The notes beneath the pieces are model-generated. The model ran no database searches and was not told where the DNA came from. It saw nothing but the letters and a program-made list of their open reading frames with translations. A program made the translations under genes and the position numbers. DNA of 64,000 bases, from assembly GCF_947242115.1 (NCBI RefSeq), contig NC_074723.1:31442043-31506042 (forward strand). The letters are read 5' to 3'. Below are positions 12,271-24,165 of the stretch, piece by piece. Each line of letters starts with the position of its first letter. Position 1 is the stretch's first letter. Source of the stretch: Biomphalaria glabrata. Its lineage: Eukaryota > Mollusca > Gastropoda > Planorbidae.

Positions 12271-13679
12271 TAAATAAATAAAATTCTATTGCTTTTTTTT
12301 TTTACGAAATCTTATCACTTGTTTCTAAGAAGTCCTAAATTAGCTTCACTTTCAATTTGGGTTTTATCACCACATTATTTTATGTTAAAAACAAACATCA
12401 TTTTAAATATTTTTTATTCTATCTAAACAGGACATGGGAGATCAAGGCAGAGGACTAGTTTTTACTTCAGGCCAAGTCTGGAAAGAACAGAGAAGTGTTG
12501 CCCTATCTATACTCCGCAAATTTGGATTTGGAAAAAATATTTTGGCTGAGAGAATTCAAGAGGAGGTATCGCACTGTCTGGACAACTTGAACAACAATGG
12601 TGGCAAGCAGGTAGACATTACGAGAATAGCCACAGAAAGTACAGCTAATATAATCTACTCCATTCTGATTGGGAAAAGGTTTGACTACAATGATCCAACG
12701 TTTCAAAGACTACTATTGGAAATCGAAGTTTTCTTTTCTTCTAACCAGCAAGCGGCTGTTGTAACATGTTTCCCATTTCTGAAATATTTTCCGGGACACC
12801 AAAAAATGGTTCGAAGTGTGAAATCAATTTTGAATATTGTAAAAGATTTCATTGTCAAAAGTAAAGACAAAGATCCTGAAGATAATTTTATCGCTTCCTA
12901 TGTCGCTGAAAGAGATTCCAGAATTGCAAGTGGAGAGACTACTACAATGGATGAGATGAATTTATTGCGATCAGTTTTTGATTTGATTATAGGCGGGACT
13001 AAGACAACAACGGCCACAATTTGTTGGTTTGTGCTTTATATGTTGAACTATCCGCAAGTTCAGAAAAAGATTTATGATGAAATCAACACTCAAATTGGGA
13101 TTGCTCGAGTCCCTTCCATTTAGGACAGACCTAAGTTGGTTTATCTCAACGCTGCTATTAAAGAAACACAAAGATTGGCAAGCATTCTCCCCCAGTCTTT
13201 AATGAGAATCTCTTCAAAAACTTATACTATTAAAAACTATACTATTCCTGAGGGTTATTTAATTGTTCCAAATTTAGATGCAGTCTTGTTGGACAAAAAA
13301 AATTGGGGAGCAGATGCTGACGTCTTTAACCCAGACAGATTCATTGACGCAAAAGGACAGTTGAAGAAACCCGAAGAGTTCATTCCCTTTGGAGTTGGAC
13401 GTCGTGTTTGTCTTGGAGAATCAATGGCTAAAACTGAGCTGTTTCTGTATCTAAGTTCTTTGATTCAAAGATTTCACCTGCTTCCAGTTCATCCAGATCA
13501 ACCTCCACCAATGGATTATACTTATGATTATCAAACCTTACCAACTAAGACTTATTGAAAGATGAAATACCTAGTTTGCATTACAACTCTCCTTTTTTGT
13601 TCCCCCCCCCCCTTTCTAATTGAACTTTCATTGGTACAGCCCACTTGTTGTCTGTTCGTCTTCTCTCTATAACTTACAA

Positions 13680-14040
13680 CCTGTTCTTACATTCTCTCTC
13701 ACTCTTCCTGTCTCTCATTCTCTCTCCTCCTCTCACATTGCAACCCCCATTTTCGTCTTAGTCTCCTCGACATCTCTTTCTTTCTCTATCTTTCTTCCTT
13801 GCTCTCTCTCTCTCTCTCATTCTCTTTCTTTCTCTACCTCTCTCTGCTTCTCTGTCTCGCTCTCTCTATCCTTCTCTTTCTCACTCTATCCCCTTCTATG
13901 TCACTCCTTCTCTTTCTCTCTCTCCTTCTCTCTCTCCATCTCTGTATATCTCCTTTTCTCTCTGCCCCTTCTCTCTCTCATTCTTTCTCTCCTTCTCTCT
14001 CTCCATCTCTGCCTTTCTCCTTTTCCCTCTCTCCTTTATA
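13680..14040. repeat. CT-rich polypyrimidine tract
   Basis: About 360 bp of CTCTCT/TTCTCT sequence beginning about 120 bp past the end of copy 1. Open frames rich in Ser and Leu are an artefact of the base composition. Confidence 0.9.
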
Positions 14041-14689
14041 GATGTTTCAGTTCAAGTGGAATGTCCCAGTGTGTATACACACACACACTTACACATCACG
14101 TAAATTCCGGTAAAAAAAAAAGGTCTTAAATGCAATCTCCACTTCTAAATTCATTATCAAAATATTTTAAGGGCTCTTTGCACTTTTCTATCCCCCCCCC
14201 CCTCCCTTTTTTTTTCCTATCACAAGCCGGAATAAACGAAAATTTCCTCACCAAAGTAAAATACTTGTAATATGCCGTCTCAGATAGTTGATGTTTATAA
14301 GATTTAAAAATGAAAATATCAATTTTGATTTTTTAGTTTACTTTTTAAAGTGTTTATAAATCTTCATACACACACACTCAGCCAATAGACGCTTCATATG
14401 ACAAAAAAAAAGAGATTGTTTTTATACAATCTCTACAAGAGAAAAATTCGCGTTCAAGAAACAGGACATGTTAGGCACAAAAAGAGTATAAAAAGTGCTG
14501 AATCTTTTACTCTTCCATATGTCGGCTTTAAAAAAAAAACTTATTGGGTTTAAATTGTGAATAAATAATTGCTCTTGGTCAATTTGACAACTTCAGTTTC
14601 GATCGTGAAAATATCTTAGTTGTTCTAAAACTATGTTTAAGTCACAAAGTTATATGTTCGTATTTTTTCTTCCACTTTAGAATTCGATA

Positions 14690-15031
14690 CCACCAGTGTT
14701 ATCCATTTTAAACCAATGCTTACGTAAATCTTGTTTACATGTAATCCAAGGTCTCAATGTGGCCTACTTTGGTTTGATTCTCTCAGCTAAAAGTGTAACA
14801 CCACTTCAGGTCAACGGGACATAACTCTCTTTTCAAATATTGTTTTTTATTCATTCCATGTCTTTTTTTAAGTTCCAAGTTTCAGTTTTAAGTCGAGGGC
14901 AGACCATAAGTAGTACATTACATTTGAGAAGCAAACATTCAGATCAACACGTTTGGAGCCAAACCAATGGTAAACATCAAAGTGACCTAACGCAGCCCTG
15001 ATTTCTTTTGTGTGAATTGCTTAAAGTAAGG
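14690..15031 (+). promoter_or_regulatory. putative promoter and noncoding exon 0 of copy 2
   Basis: This block aligns almost base for base with 24790-25138 and, more loosely, with blocks before copies 4 and 5. It carries AGGTCAACGGGACATAACTC starting at 14808, and AAACATCAAAGTGA shortly before the 3' end, which is a donor-like GTAAGG at 15026. The matching acceptor would be the TTTCAG ending at 17139, 9 nt before the ATG. AGGTCA is the classic nuclear-receptor half-site, so regulation by a nuclear receptor is plausible but only inferred. No clear TATA box was found. Confidence 0.45.
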
Positions 15032-15644
15032 TAAAATACTACACTTTATTGCAATCTAATACATTATTATGTATATTATACATGATTATATTTACTTTGA
15101 GTCATTGATTCAATGCATGACTAGATTGACTTAGAAATTTTCGTAGGACGTAACATATTCTTTTTTTTAAAGTAACGTCTGTGAATTACGTAATATAAAG
15201 TAATACGGGAACACGAGCCGACTTTGAAGTGTCAGGCAATCCAGACACATGTAGCGTATGTGACATATTCACCTAAGATTTTCTTCATATTAAGCGAGAC
15301 CTCTTGTAGTAATTTTATTTTGAAATAAGCATTTGTGTTCAAAGATCATCTTAAAACTTTCTTATAAATTTCTAAGTTTTCCGAAAGTCTTTATTTAAAT
15401 AATTTTTGAAAATTCATGTCAAATAATAAATATTTTATAACCTGTGGAATTTGTATTAAAACTGCCACCATATTGGACTATCCTGTTATTAAAGTACCCC
15501 GCCATCTCTTTGAATCAGTCAATATACTATTGTATATGTAATTTACATGATATAAAATGGTTAAAATATAAATAGTTTATGTATATTGTTAATATAAGCA
15601 AATGATTGTGTTTATAAATTGTGTCATTTCTTAACAAAAAGGTC

Positions 15645-15760
15645 TGCGCTGGATCTGTTGACTGGAAAGACGCCTTGCAATAATGATGCAGCGGTTGGAA
15701 CCAGGATCATCGAGACAAAAGTCCGGAGTGCATACCACACGGCCAGGCAGCCATCCAATT
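15645..15760 (-). mobile_element. SINE relic, family S3
   Basis: Minus-strand head GGATGGCTGCCTGGCCGTG followed by TCTCGATGATCC. The duplicated copy is at about 25775-25925, so the insertion predates the segmental duplication. Confidence 0.55.
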
Positions 15761-15848
15761 CAGTTTCAACACTGTATTGGCCTACTTTAATCCTGCCAAT
15801 GGCCTCCACTTACTAAAAGCCGGCACTGAGTCTGACAACTCTTTTATG

Positions 15849-16031
15849 GACCTCATTCACCAATCGTAAACAAACAACATTTAGTCACGTGATCTTATTG
15901 ATAAAACAACGAAAAAAAAAACTGTCACGTGAATTAAACCATCATGAATTAAACATTAGATCGTAAATTATATAGAAGAGATAGAGCACCACGAGCTAAA
16001 TGTTGTTTGTTTACGATTGGTGAATGAGGTC
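15849..16031. mobile_element. MITE with 36-bp perfect TIRs
   Basis: Left end GACCTCATTCACCAATCGTA and onward is the exact inverse of the right end for 36 bp. 183 bp long with an internal GTCACGTGA repeated as TCACGTGA. A second copy is at 37898-38074. Target duplication could not be settled; superfamily unknown. Confidence 0.85.
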
Positions 16032-16419
16032 TATTCTAAGTTATATTCATAAACGTAATTCAATATTTTTACCGTTGAAAAAAAAATAAAGACAGGTGAA
16101 TACGTCCAGAGTTAATCTTTTGATCTACGAAAACCATTGAAAATAGTTCATCAGGGCAAGAGGTTTTATTTTTAAAAAGCATTGCAGGATATAGCAGATA
16201 TTTAATGTAAGAACAGGATAGCGCTGAATTTACTTGAGGGGAAACACTGGTTGTTGTTTTTTTATTTACTGCTATGTGTCTAGATTTCTAGATAATTAAA
16301 GTCCTAGACTACGGCGCTAACGACATTTTTTTTCAAGTTTTATGTCCAGATGACCTTGGCACGGTTTAGATCCTGTTTCACCTTAACGCAAAGAAAATAT
16401 TGTTCAAGATCAATTAATG

Positions 16420-16755
16420 AGAGACGTGGATGTTTATATCGATTTAATCCACTTATTAGGTTTCGACACGTTTTTTCTCCCACTTCCCATTCACGTCTCA
16501 AGTTAAAATAAAGCATAATTATTCATAGTCGATAACAATACACGCATCCGTCCAAAAATAAACCAATTACCTAACCATATAGTACTAATAAATTAATTTT
16601 GTTTTTCTCTAGCAGAAAGGGAGCTAAACCCTGAAATTTTCAGAATGGCAGTAATAGCGGTTATTTCCCCATATATAAACTTTAATTTTAAAAATTATTT
16701 TTTTCTATTGCTTGTTTTTTAATATTGTATGTTTTCGATGTCATCCCTCTTCTTC
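16420..16755. repeat. dispersed repeat family D; flank shared with copy 3
   Basis: Family D text (AGCAGAAAGGGAGCTAAACC). From about 16500 it aligns with 30400-30560 before copy 3, so it belongs to the copy 2/3 duplication unit. Confidence 0.6.
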
Positions 16756-16757
16756 CT

Positions 16758-17097
16758 TCTTATCTTATATATTACAGACGTTCCTCAAAAAAGACGATAA
16801 TTACGTCCTACGCAGTTCATGTGTACTAATCTAATCTTCGAATACAAAAACAAAATCTAATAAAATACTCAGAAAGACAGAAAGGGAAAGGCACATTCCT
16901 CGTCCCATATGCTAGGACAAAATTCAACAAATGCTCTTTCTTCCCTAGTGCTATTAGAGCATGGAATGGGTTGCCTGAGCTAGCCAGGAAAACTAGTGAC
17001 CCGGTGGAGCTTAGGTCATGACTAAATGCATGACGCGAGGATGTAATCATCTTCTTTTAAGAAGTAACCTCTGTATTATATCAGATAAGATAAGATA
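16758..17097. mobile_element. two opposed LINE 3'-end fragments
   Basis: 16758-16830 is the reverse complement of the 3' UTR of the LINE at 26.8-28.8 kb (TCTTATATATTACAGACG). 16831-17097 is the same LINE in plus orientation, encoding part of the C-terminal AIRAWNGLPELARK tail and ending in a short GATAA tail. Only the first is shared with copy 3. Together they sit right before coding exon 1 of copy 2. Confidence 0.75.
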
Positions 17098-17148
17098 TAA
17101 CTGCTTCTGGGCATCAAATATGCTGTAAATTTATTTCAGTAAATCACT

Positions 17149-20100
17149 ATGGACTTCGTAACACTGGGTTTAATCGTCTTCACTTCACTACTGGTCTACG
17201 CTCACTATCGCTTCACTAAGAAATCCCTGAACGTGCCCCCATGTCCAGTCAGACCATGGCCCATAGTGGGTCATCTGTTGACACTGAAGGCAGACCAGAG
17301 ACCGCAGCTCCAACAGTGGCGGGAACAGTGTGGAGATATTTTCAGGTCAGTGACTAATAGATCGTTTGTTGGTGTTTATGTGTTTTTGTTTTTTATTACA
17401 AGGTGCTATACACAAATACATTAATTTCCTTATCACGTCACATCTGGAGTTGTCCCTCACTTATGGAAAGGAACAAAATACACGCACACACACACAAATA
17501 AAACATTTCAGAAAACGTAAATGAAAAACCACATTACCTCCTTCGTACAAATTATAGATACATGAATAAGATAAGATAAGATAATTTTATTGATCCAATC
17601 AAATGGAAATTCAGTTCGACTACAATTGACAACCTCAGCGTAACTATTTTACAAAAATAAGATGGATGAAAAATGCGAACAACATTCACTCACGAAACAC
17701 ATACACAATTCACAACCAGCGCTTTATGAATTGGACTTCTATGTACTTCTCGATGACGACAGATGATCTTGTAACACTCTGACCGAAAGTGGGATAAAGG
17801 AGTTTTTAAATTTTTCTGTTTTAGTCCTAATGGAAAAGAGACGATCACTTCGTTCAGATCTTATGTAACAGTGGTTTAATGGGTGCAGGTTGTCTTTAAG
17901 AATCGTGAGTGTTTTGAAAATGCATCTTTCTTTAAAAATCTCTTCAAGAGATGGTAGCTGTATTTGAGTGATATACGATGCTTTTTTAATTAGTCTATTA
18001 AGTCTATGTCTTTGTGCTAGTGAAGTATTACCATACCAGCAGGTGATGGCAAAGTTGATTAGACTTCTGATAGTTGCTGTGTAGAAAAGTTTGATTATTG
18101 AATGAATTTTATATTTATACAAATTACTTATAGACAAATGAATGTTTTATTTTTAAAAAATGGAAGTTTTTTTTACTCCGCCCCATCCCCCTTTACTAGA
18201 CACACAGAGAGACAGAGTGAGTTGATATAAGGTTTGTAATAAAAATCTACTTACTAGCACAATGTATACCAATGAATAAGTTTGTATGTATTATATTTGT
18301 TACTTCCTCAGTATCGCAGTATCAATAAGCCGAATCAATGCAAATATTCAAACTTTGCTATTAAACTCTCTCCATTTTTATTTCAGTATTTACCTGGGAT
18401 CTAAACTTCTGGTGGTCATCAATGACTTTGACCTCATTAGAGACACATTCGTCAAAAGGGCAGACGACTTTTCTGACAGGCCAATCATGTTCATAGATGA
18501 GGTTAGTTTTATACATATATATACTATCCAGATATTACCCGCGGCAAGCGGGTGTTAATTTGCGTATCACTGATATAGTTTTGTTAAAGAGTGTATTAGA
18601 AACAGTTTTCTACGTAAAGCGAATGTGGGAATAAAAAAAAAATGTTAGCTTTTATACAGCGCTACTTTCAAGCTTATAGCACACTCAGGGCGCTATGGTC
18701 CAATCTCATTTATAAACAAGTGGGGGGGGGGGGGAAGGGTATCTGGGAGAAGGTTTTCCGTGCTGCCTTTGGGCACTAAGTAAACACAACTCTGGTGGAG
18801 TCGGGTTTCGAACCTCAAGCCCCCTTCATGTAGCCAAGTCAAGTTCAAGAGTACTTAGCCTCTCAACCACTCTTGACACTGTATATAACATGTTATTAAA
18901 ATAGCTAATCGATCTAAATCCATTGTTTTAAATCAAACAGGATATGTATATATATATATACATCATTCGAGTCCGAAGATTAAAAAGGTGTGCAGCATTT
19001 TCCCCAGCCCCAGCTGTGACCTACATATTTGGCCACAGCCATGGCAATCATAACCATTGTCCGCCGGTGGACCATTAAGATTTTCTTTTCGCCGTCTGCG
19101 TCTGTCCTCTAATATACATGCATACATACATACATACATACATACATACATACATACATACATACATACATACTTACATACTTACATACTTACAAACATG
19201 CATGCATACATACGCCTTATGTTCTGCTTTATATTATAGGTATATTTTTCCATGCTGAATCTCAGGATTTCCAAGTTAGTCAGCATTCAATTATCACCAT
19301 GATATCATACACAGACCAAGTGATGCCTTTTCCGTGCACTAAGGCTTCCTGCTTAGACGGAGTCTTTGGGACAAAGATCTCAAGAGATGACAATGTTTCC
19401 TTGTCTTCAGATACAGATAAAGCGGTGTTTGCAACAAGAACTTGCCTAAGAGTTGCCTGGTAGGACAGTAGGCTCACTGGACTGTCATTCGGTTGTCTCG
19501 ATGGTCCCGGGTCCCGGATTCATACTCTGCCCACTGCCATCCCCCGTCGTCCTGCGGGAGGTTTTGACTAGGAACGAGATTATTGTCAACTCTGAAGGAA
19601 CATCCAAAGCATGTTAAACATTTTACAAACAAACAAAACCGAAACTAGTTTAATTGTGGTGCATTCAAGATAATGTGGTTTGTCAATCTTTGAAAAATTG
19701 TGTCATTATTATAAATCAATCTAGGTATCGAGAAGGGTTTTATTTTCCCACGCACACGCAATATGGCCTAAATAAGAAGGACAGCTGTACTTACTGCTGA
19801 TCAGCTAATTGTGTGCTCTCAAGCCTGAAGTATGACATGCTAAGAACTAGTTTTAGCTTCATTTTCTGATCCTTTAAAGTAACGTCTGTAATTTATAAGA
19901 TATAATAGTTTTTAATTTGTTTACATTGCCACATCATTTTATTTTTTAAAAAAACAATTTTAAATATTTTATACTTTACTTTTTTTTAATCCAAACAGAA
20001 CATGGGCGATCTTGGCAGAGGGATTGTTTTTACTTCAGGCCAACTCTGGAAAGAACAAAGAAGCGTGGCGTTATCTACACTTCGCAAATTTGGATTTGGA

Positions 20101-21153
20101 AAAAATATTTTGGCTGAGAGAATTCAAGAGGAAGTATCGCACTATCTGGACCAATTAAAAGACTCTGGTGGCAAGCCGGTAGACATTAAAAGAATAACCA
20201 TAGAAAGTACGGCTAATATAATCTGCTCCATTCTGACTGGGAAAAGGTTTGACTACAATGATACAACGTTTCAAAGACTGCTATTGGAAATCGAAGTTTT
20301 CTTTTCTTCTAACCAGCAAGCGGCTGTTGTAACATTTTTCCCATTTCTGAAATATTTACCAGGACACCAAAAATTAGTTCAAAACGTGAAATCAATTATA
20401 AATATTATGAAAGATTTCATTGTCAAAAGTAAAGACAAAGATCCTGAAGATAATTTTATAGCTTCCTATGTCGCTGAAAGAGATTCCAGAATTGCAAGTG
20501 GAGAGACTACGACAATGGATGAGATGAATTTATTGCGATCAGTTTTTGATCTGATTAATGCAGGAACTGAAACAACGACTACTACAATTTGTTGGTTTGT
20601 GCTTTATATGTTAAACTATCCGCAAGTTCAGAAAAAGATATATGATGAAATCAACACCCAAATTGGAAGTGGTCACGTCCCAGGCATTCAGGACAGACCT
20701 AAGTTGGTTTATCTCAACGCTGCTATTAAAGAAACACAAAGATTGGCAAGTATTCTCCCCCAGTCTGTCGTAAGAATCTGTTCAAAAACTTTAAACATTA
20801 GAAACTATACGATTCCTGAAGGTTCTTTCATTGCTCCAAATTTAGATTCAGTCTTACTGGACAAAAACATCTGGGGATCAGACGCTGACGTCTTTAACCC
20901 AGACAGATTCATTGACGCAAAAGGACAGCTAAAGAAACCCGAAGAGTTTATTCCCTTTGGAGTTGGACGTCGTGTTTGTCTTGGAGAATCAATGGCTAAA
21001 ACTGAGCTGTTTCTGTATCTAAGTTCTTTGATTCAAAGATTTCACCTGCTTCCAGTTCATCCAGATCAACCTCCACCAATGGATTATATTCATGGAATCA
21101 CAATGATTCCCAAACCTTACCAATTAAAACTCATTGAAAGAAATCATACTTAG
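17149..21153 (+). CDS. CYP2-like cytochrome P450, copy 2
   Basis: Heme-thiolate monooxygenase of the microsomal CYP2 type, expected to sit in the ER membrane and take electrons from NADPH-P450 reductase; the substrate is unknown. Exons: 17149-17345, 18387-18501, 19999-21153 (GT-AG; 197+115+1155 nt; 488 aa, normal for CYP2). Residues about 3-22 form the membrane anchor, followed by the PPCPVRPWP hinge. The split codon at the exon 1/2 junction is AG+T, giving the CYP2-like GDIFSIYLGS. C-helix WKEQR lies at 121-125, I-helix AGTETT at 292-297, KETQR (ExxR) at 348-352, NPDRF at 404-408, and heme loop FGVGRRVCLG at 424-433 with Cys431. The ATG at 17149 is the first after a splice-acceptor-like TTTCAG ending at 17139. 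No frame damage is visible. It is closest to copy 3 in introns. Intron 2 carries SINE and LINE relics, some of them shared with copy 3. Confidence 0.93.
17565..18140 (-). mobile_element. LINE relic, 5' truncated, second family
   Basis: Minus strand is open for 132 residues (18137 to 17739) resembling the C-terminal end of LINE reverse transcriptases: LFYTATIRSLINFAITCWYG, then RLNRLIKKASYITQIQLPSL, then SERSDRLFSIRTKTEKFKNS. Its own 3' end carries a short (TTATC)n tail, the reverse of the GATAA tail of the 26.8-kb LINE. It lies in intron 1 of copy 2. Confidence 0.75.
18640..18885 (-). mobile_element. tRNA-derived SINE, family S2
   Basis: Minus-strand copy; head AGTGGTTGAGAGGCTAAGTA and B box GAGGTTCGAAACC, body GGTCCAATCTCATTT on the plus strand. 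Related copies at 21328-21560 and 51885-52085. Absent from copy 3 intron 2, so later than that duplication or lost there. Confidence 0.75.
18960..19110 (-). mobile_element. LINE tail relic in intron 2 of copy 2
   Basis: Same finger-coding tail as 8580-8730 and 32505-32655 (GTCCGAAGATTA, CCCCAGCTGTGACCTA). It occupies the same intronic site as the copy at 32505 in gene copy 3. Confidence 0.7.
19115..19215. repeat. CATA microsatellite
   Basis: (ACAT)n immediately after the LINE tail, as in copy 3 at 32655-32715. Confidence 0.9.
19455..19620 (+). mobile_element. SINE relic, family S3
   Basis: GGACTGTCATTCGGTTG, GATGGTCCCGGGT, CCCCCGTCGTCCTGCGGGAGG-like block and a TTTTACAAACAAACAAAAC tail. Shared with 32885-33050 in copy 3. 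Confidence 0.7.
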
Positions 21154-21327
21154 TCTTGCATTACAAAAAAAAATAGTTGTAAATTTAAACAAAAATTAAC
21201 ATGCACTACTATGCTTATGAAAATTAATGATAAACAGTTGTAATTATATTTTGTGATCACCATATCGATTATAAAGTAAGGGTTAGGGTTAGTATTGAAT
21301 ATTTCACCATTTCAATGTGATATGTAA
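21154..21327. other. 3' flank of copy 2
   Basis: AT-rich probable 3' UTR and flank. No canonical AATAAA in the first 170 bp. GGGTTAGGGTTAG at about 21282 is too short to be telomeric. Confidence 0.4.
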
Positions 21328-21560
21328 GAAGCGTGGTCGAGTGGCTAAGTACGCATGAACTTGGCTTGTCTTGGCTACCTATGAAGGAGGCTCGGGCAGA
21401 GTTTTGTGTACTGAGCACTTAAAGGCAGCACGGATTACATTCTCTCAGATACACTCTTCCTTCCACTGGTCCACAAATGAGATTGGACCATAGCGCTCTG
21501 ACATACTATAAGCACGAATGTAGCGCTATATAAAAGCTATAATTTTATTTATTTATTTAA
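21328..21560 (+). mobile_element. tRNA-derived SINE, family S2
   Basis: Head CGTGGTCGAGTGGCTAAGTA, body ACAAATGAGATTGGACCATA and a TAGCGCTATATAAAAGCTAT end. Confidence 0.75.
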
Positions 21561-21817
21561 TATACATGATATCCCAATATTTAGACTAACACCTAGTTTA
21601 ATGTACATCCATCTGTAGCAGACGAATTGACATTGAATGTATTGAATTGATACTGTTGGTAATTTTTTTTTAACTAAAATTCTTTTTTAACTAAAATTCA
21701 GTACATGCAGTACTTCAAAGGAAATAATATGTATATAGTGTTTACTATGTTTGAACATTTAGGCATCAACATGAAAAATAGTGATCTTTTTGTACGCAAA
21801 TTTCAAAGAGTTTAAAC

Positions 21818-23205
21818 AGTTGTTTCCAAACTTTTTTGTCTCGTAGACACCTTGCCATGTTTTTTTGGTTTTCGGTAGACCCCCTGCTTAAATATATTGC
21901 ATTTTTGCACATTCATAAACTAATTTTTTAAACTGATTTCTAACTGCAATGAGTGGTTGATTGAAAAAGTATTGTAAAGCTACATCATAAGTTAGAGAGA
22001 TCAATCTTTTTTTACAGATAGATATAATTCAAATATAAACCAATTAAAATAACAATTAATATGTATTGCTGGAATCACCATGCACATTGGAAACTTTTTT
22101 TTTTGCATGTTTATCATCCGTTTCTACGGATATTGTTTCATATGAGAATTTGTTGTTATATGAAATATTCCTTCCAAATATTAAATATTAATTAATTAAT
22201 TTGCTTTATGTATTATTGTAAAAATGTTCGCAAAGAGCAGTTTCTCGTGTATTTCTTGATATTTCATGTTTGGCTCAAATATTGGGCCTCGGAGCTTTTT
22301 TAACTAACAGGAGAAGGGGCAAAGGTGAGTTACTTGCGGCTTAACCAGTTAGCTTTGGGCAGGAGGAACTCATTAGCCTTGGCTTGCAGCCTACCTAGCC
22401 GAAGGAAAATAGAATTCAAGCCTCTGCTGCTTTGCAGCTATACACCCAAACATGGGAAAGGTTTCGAGGGTCAGCCCTGGTGAAAAATATGGAGCTGAAG
22501 ACCATTAGACAGTTTGCAGCTTTAATTCTCATCCCACCGATGTGCCCTTGAACTGTAGTGTTACTAAAAGAAATTCGTTTCATAATATCAGATGAAGGTT
22601 TGTGTAAAACAGTTTTTAAAACTACTTCATGGGCTGGTAAAATCAATGTTTTATCTATAGTGTTTTCCGTATTTGGCTATAGGTAAAGAGATCTTGTAAG
22701 ACGCTCACAAACCACCATCTTTTCGATATGATGTTGAAGAAAGATTTTGTGAGTCTATTTTGAAATGTTTTTGTCAACTTTATCTTTTTATCAGGGTGGC
22801 ATTATCTCAAAAAATGTTCCAGTTTAATTGGTTTTATATGGTCATAAAAAGGCTCTTATTATAGACATCCGCTTATTAAACAAGGGAATAAATAATCAAC
22901 GCTTTAATTAAAATCAATATTTCTTTTTGTTAAACATTAGTTACATGTAGACAAAATTAACTTTTTAGATTGAAATTAAATACAACAATTTTACTTTTGA
23001 GGGAGATGATCCTATTAATATCTGAGATACAAATCATTTATAAGTGTTTGAAATAGTTACATTAATGGGGTGTGAAAAATAAAGTCATAGATACCCCATG
23101 GACATGTCATAGATACCCAATTTACTTTTTCACTTTTGTAGACCCCTTGGAAGTCTTCGTAGACCCCTGGGGGTCTATATAGACCACTTTGGTGGGAATC
23201 ACTGG
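21818..23205 (-). mobile_element. decayed hAT-like DNA transposon
   Basis: Ends CAGTTGTTTCCAAACTTTTT and, inverted, CAGTGATTCCCACCAAAGTG; both have the CAGTG-TTCCCA start common in hAT elements. Flanks share TTTAAA, a probable degraded 8-bp target duplication. Inside, the minus strand at about 22560 encodes DIMKRISFSNTTVQGHIGGM, resembling the K-R-I-S-L-S-N-x-T-V motif of hAT/ZBED5-like transposases. The rest of the transposase is not readable. 22280-22440 may be a further insertion of unknown type. The insertion splits a 3'-flank segment shared with copies 3 and 5. Confidence 0.65.
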
Positions 23206-23524
23206 TTTAAAGCATTGTCATTGATATTGTGCCATGCATTCTAATTTCTATACTTTTGTTTGAAATCTAATATACAATCCTGAAACGTCGTCAAGCTATT
23301 TAAACAGATGTCTCATGTTTATGTGGTTTATTTTAATTAAAGTTATTTGGGGAAACAAAATTACCCACTGGCTACGCCCGTCGATTTGATCCATGTGTAT
23401 TATTTATTTTGGCCGACCACCCCCCCCCCTCTTCCTTTTTTTTTATTCCAATAAAACGGCCCGAATTTTAACGACCCGCCAACGTACTTGTGGACTCTCA
23501 TATCTGTTATTTAAAATTGAAAGA

Positions 23525-24165
23525 AAGATGTCTCTCTTTCTTTCTCTCCTTTTCTCTTTCTCTCATTTTAATTTTCCTCCCATTCTATTTCTATCTCTCT
23601 GTCTGAACTTTCCTGTTTTGCATTCTCTTTAATTTCACTTCAATTGGAACAGTCCGTTGTTTCTTTCTTTGTCTTTCACTCTTTCACTCACTACTCGTTA
23701 ATATATCTCTCTTACTTTTCTGTCTCTTCTCCTTCTCTCTCTTCTTTCTCCATTTCTCTCTCTCCTTCTCTCACCTTCTCTCCGACTCTCTCTCCTTTCT
23801 CTCCCCTTCTCTCATCTTCTCTCCCCTTCTCTCATCTTCTCTCCGACTCTCTCTCCTTTCTCTCCCCTTCTCTCATCTTCTCTCCCCTTCTCTCATCTTC
23901 TCTCTCCTACTCTTTCTCTTTCTTTCTCTTTCTCTCTCTCTCCTTTTCTCTCCCATTCTCTCCCCTTCTCTCTCCCCTTTTCTCTCCCCTTATTTCACCA
24001 TCTCTCTCCTTCTCTTTCTCTTTCTTTCTCCTTCTCTCTCTTTCTCTCCCTCCTTTTCTCTCTCCTACCCTCCCCTTTATCTCCCCGTCTCTCTTCCCGT
24101 CTCTCCATCTTTCCTTCTTTTTCCTTCTCTCTCTCATTCTCTCTCCCCTTCTCTCTCTTGGCCAG
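23525..24165. repeat. CT-rich polypyrimidine tract
   Basis: About 640 bp of CTCTCTCC/TTCTCT text, longer than its duplicate at 13680-14040. Apparent reading frames on both strands (Ser/Leu-rich; Arg/Glu/Lys-rich) are compositional. Confidence 0.9.

Larger units (their letters stand above)
6842..13558 (+). pseudogene. CYP2-like cytochrome P450, copy 1 (pseudogene)
   Basis: Three coding exons are recognisable at 6842-7038, 9922-10036 and 12431-13558, with intact GT-AG splice sites. Exon 1 gives a hydrophobic N-terminal anchor followed by the proline-rich PPCPVRPWP hinge. Exon 2 gives VYLGSKLLVVINDF. Exon 3 begins DMGDQGRGLVF and carries the C-helix WKEQR. Three defects mark it as dead. A TAG at 13121-13123 replaces the CAG (Gln) of the other copies at about residue 335, before the ExxR motif and heme loop. 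About 11 nt are missing near 13530, shifting the frame so that it stops at 13558. The I-helix reads GGTKTT instead of AGTETT, losing the acidic residue. Sequence past the nonsense codon still encodes KETQR, NPDRF and FGVGRRVCLG, so the damage looks recent or is refreshed by gene conversion. Intron 1 (2.9 kb) and intron 2 (2.4 kb) are full of repeats. A truncated product or an assembly error in the stop codon cannot be excluded. Confidence 0.88.
13619..16250. repeat. segmental duplication, copy 1 (partner 23640-26450)
   Basis: Collinear with 23640-26450: CT tract, the C-run near 14192 followed by CCGGAATAAACGAAAA, the putative copy 2 promoter, the SINE S3 relic and downstream AT-rich text ending around ATAGCAGATATTTAATGTAA. 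The MITE at 15849-16031 is present only here. This is the unit that brings a promoter to the next gene. Confidence 0.8.

Noticed and set aside
21154-23400. A sixth P450 gene or exon between copies 2 and 3
   Set aside because: No hinge, I-helix, ExxR or heme-loop coding sequence found outside the five copies.
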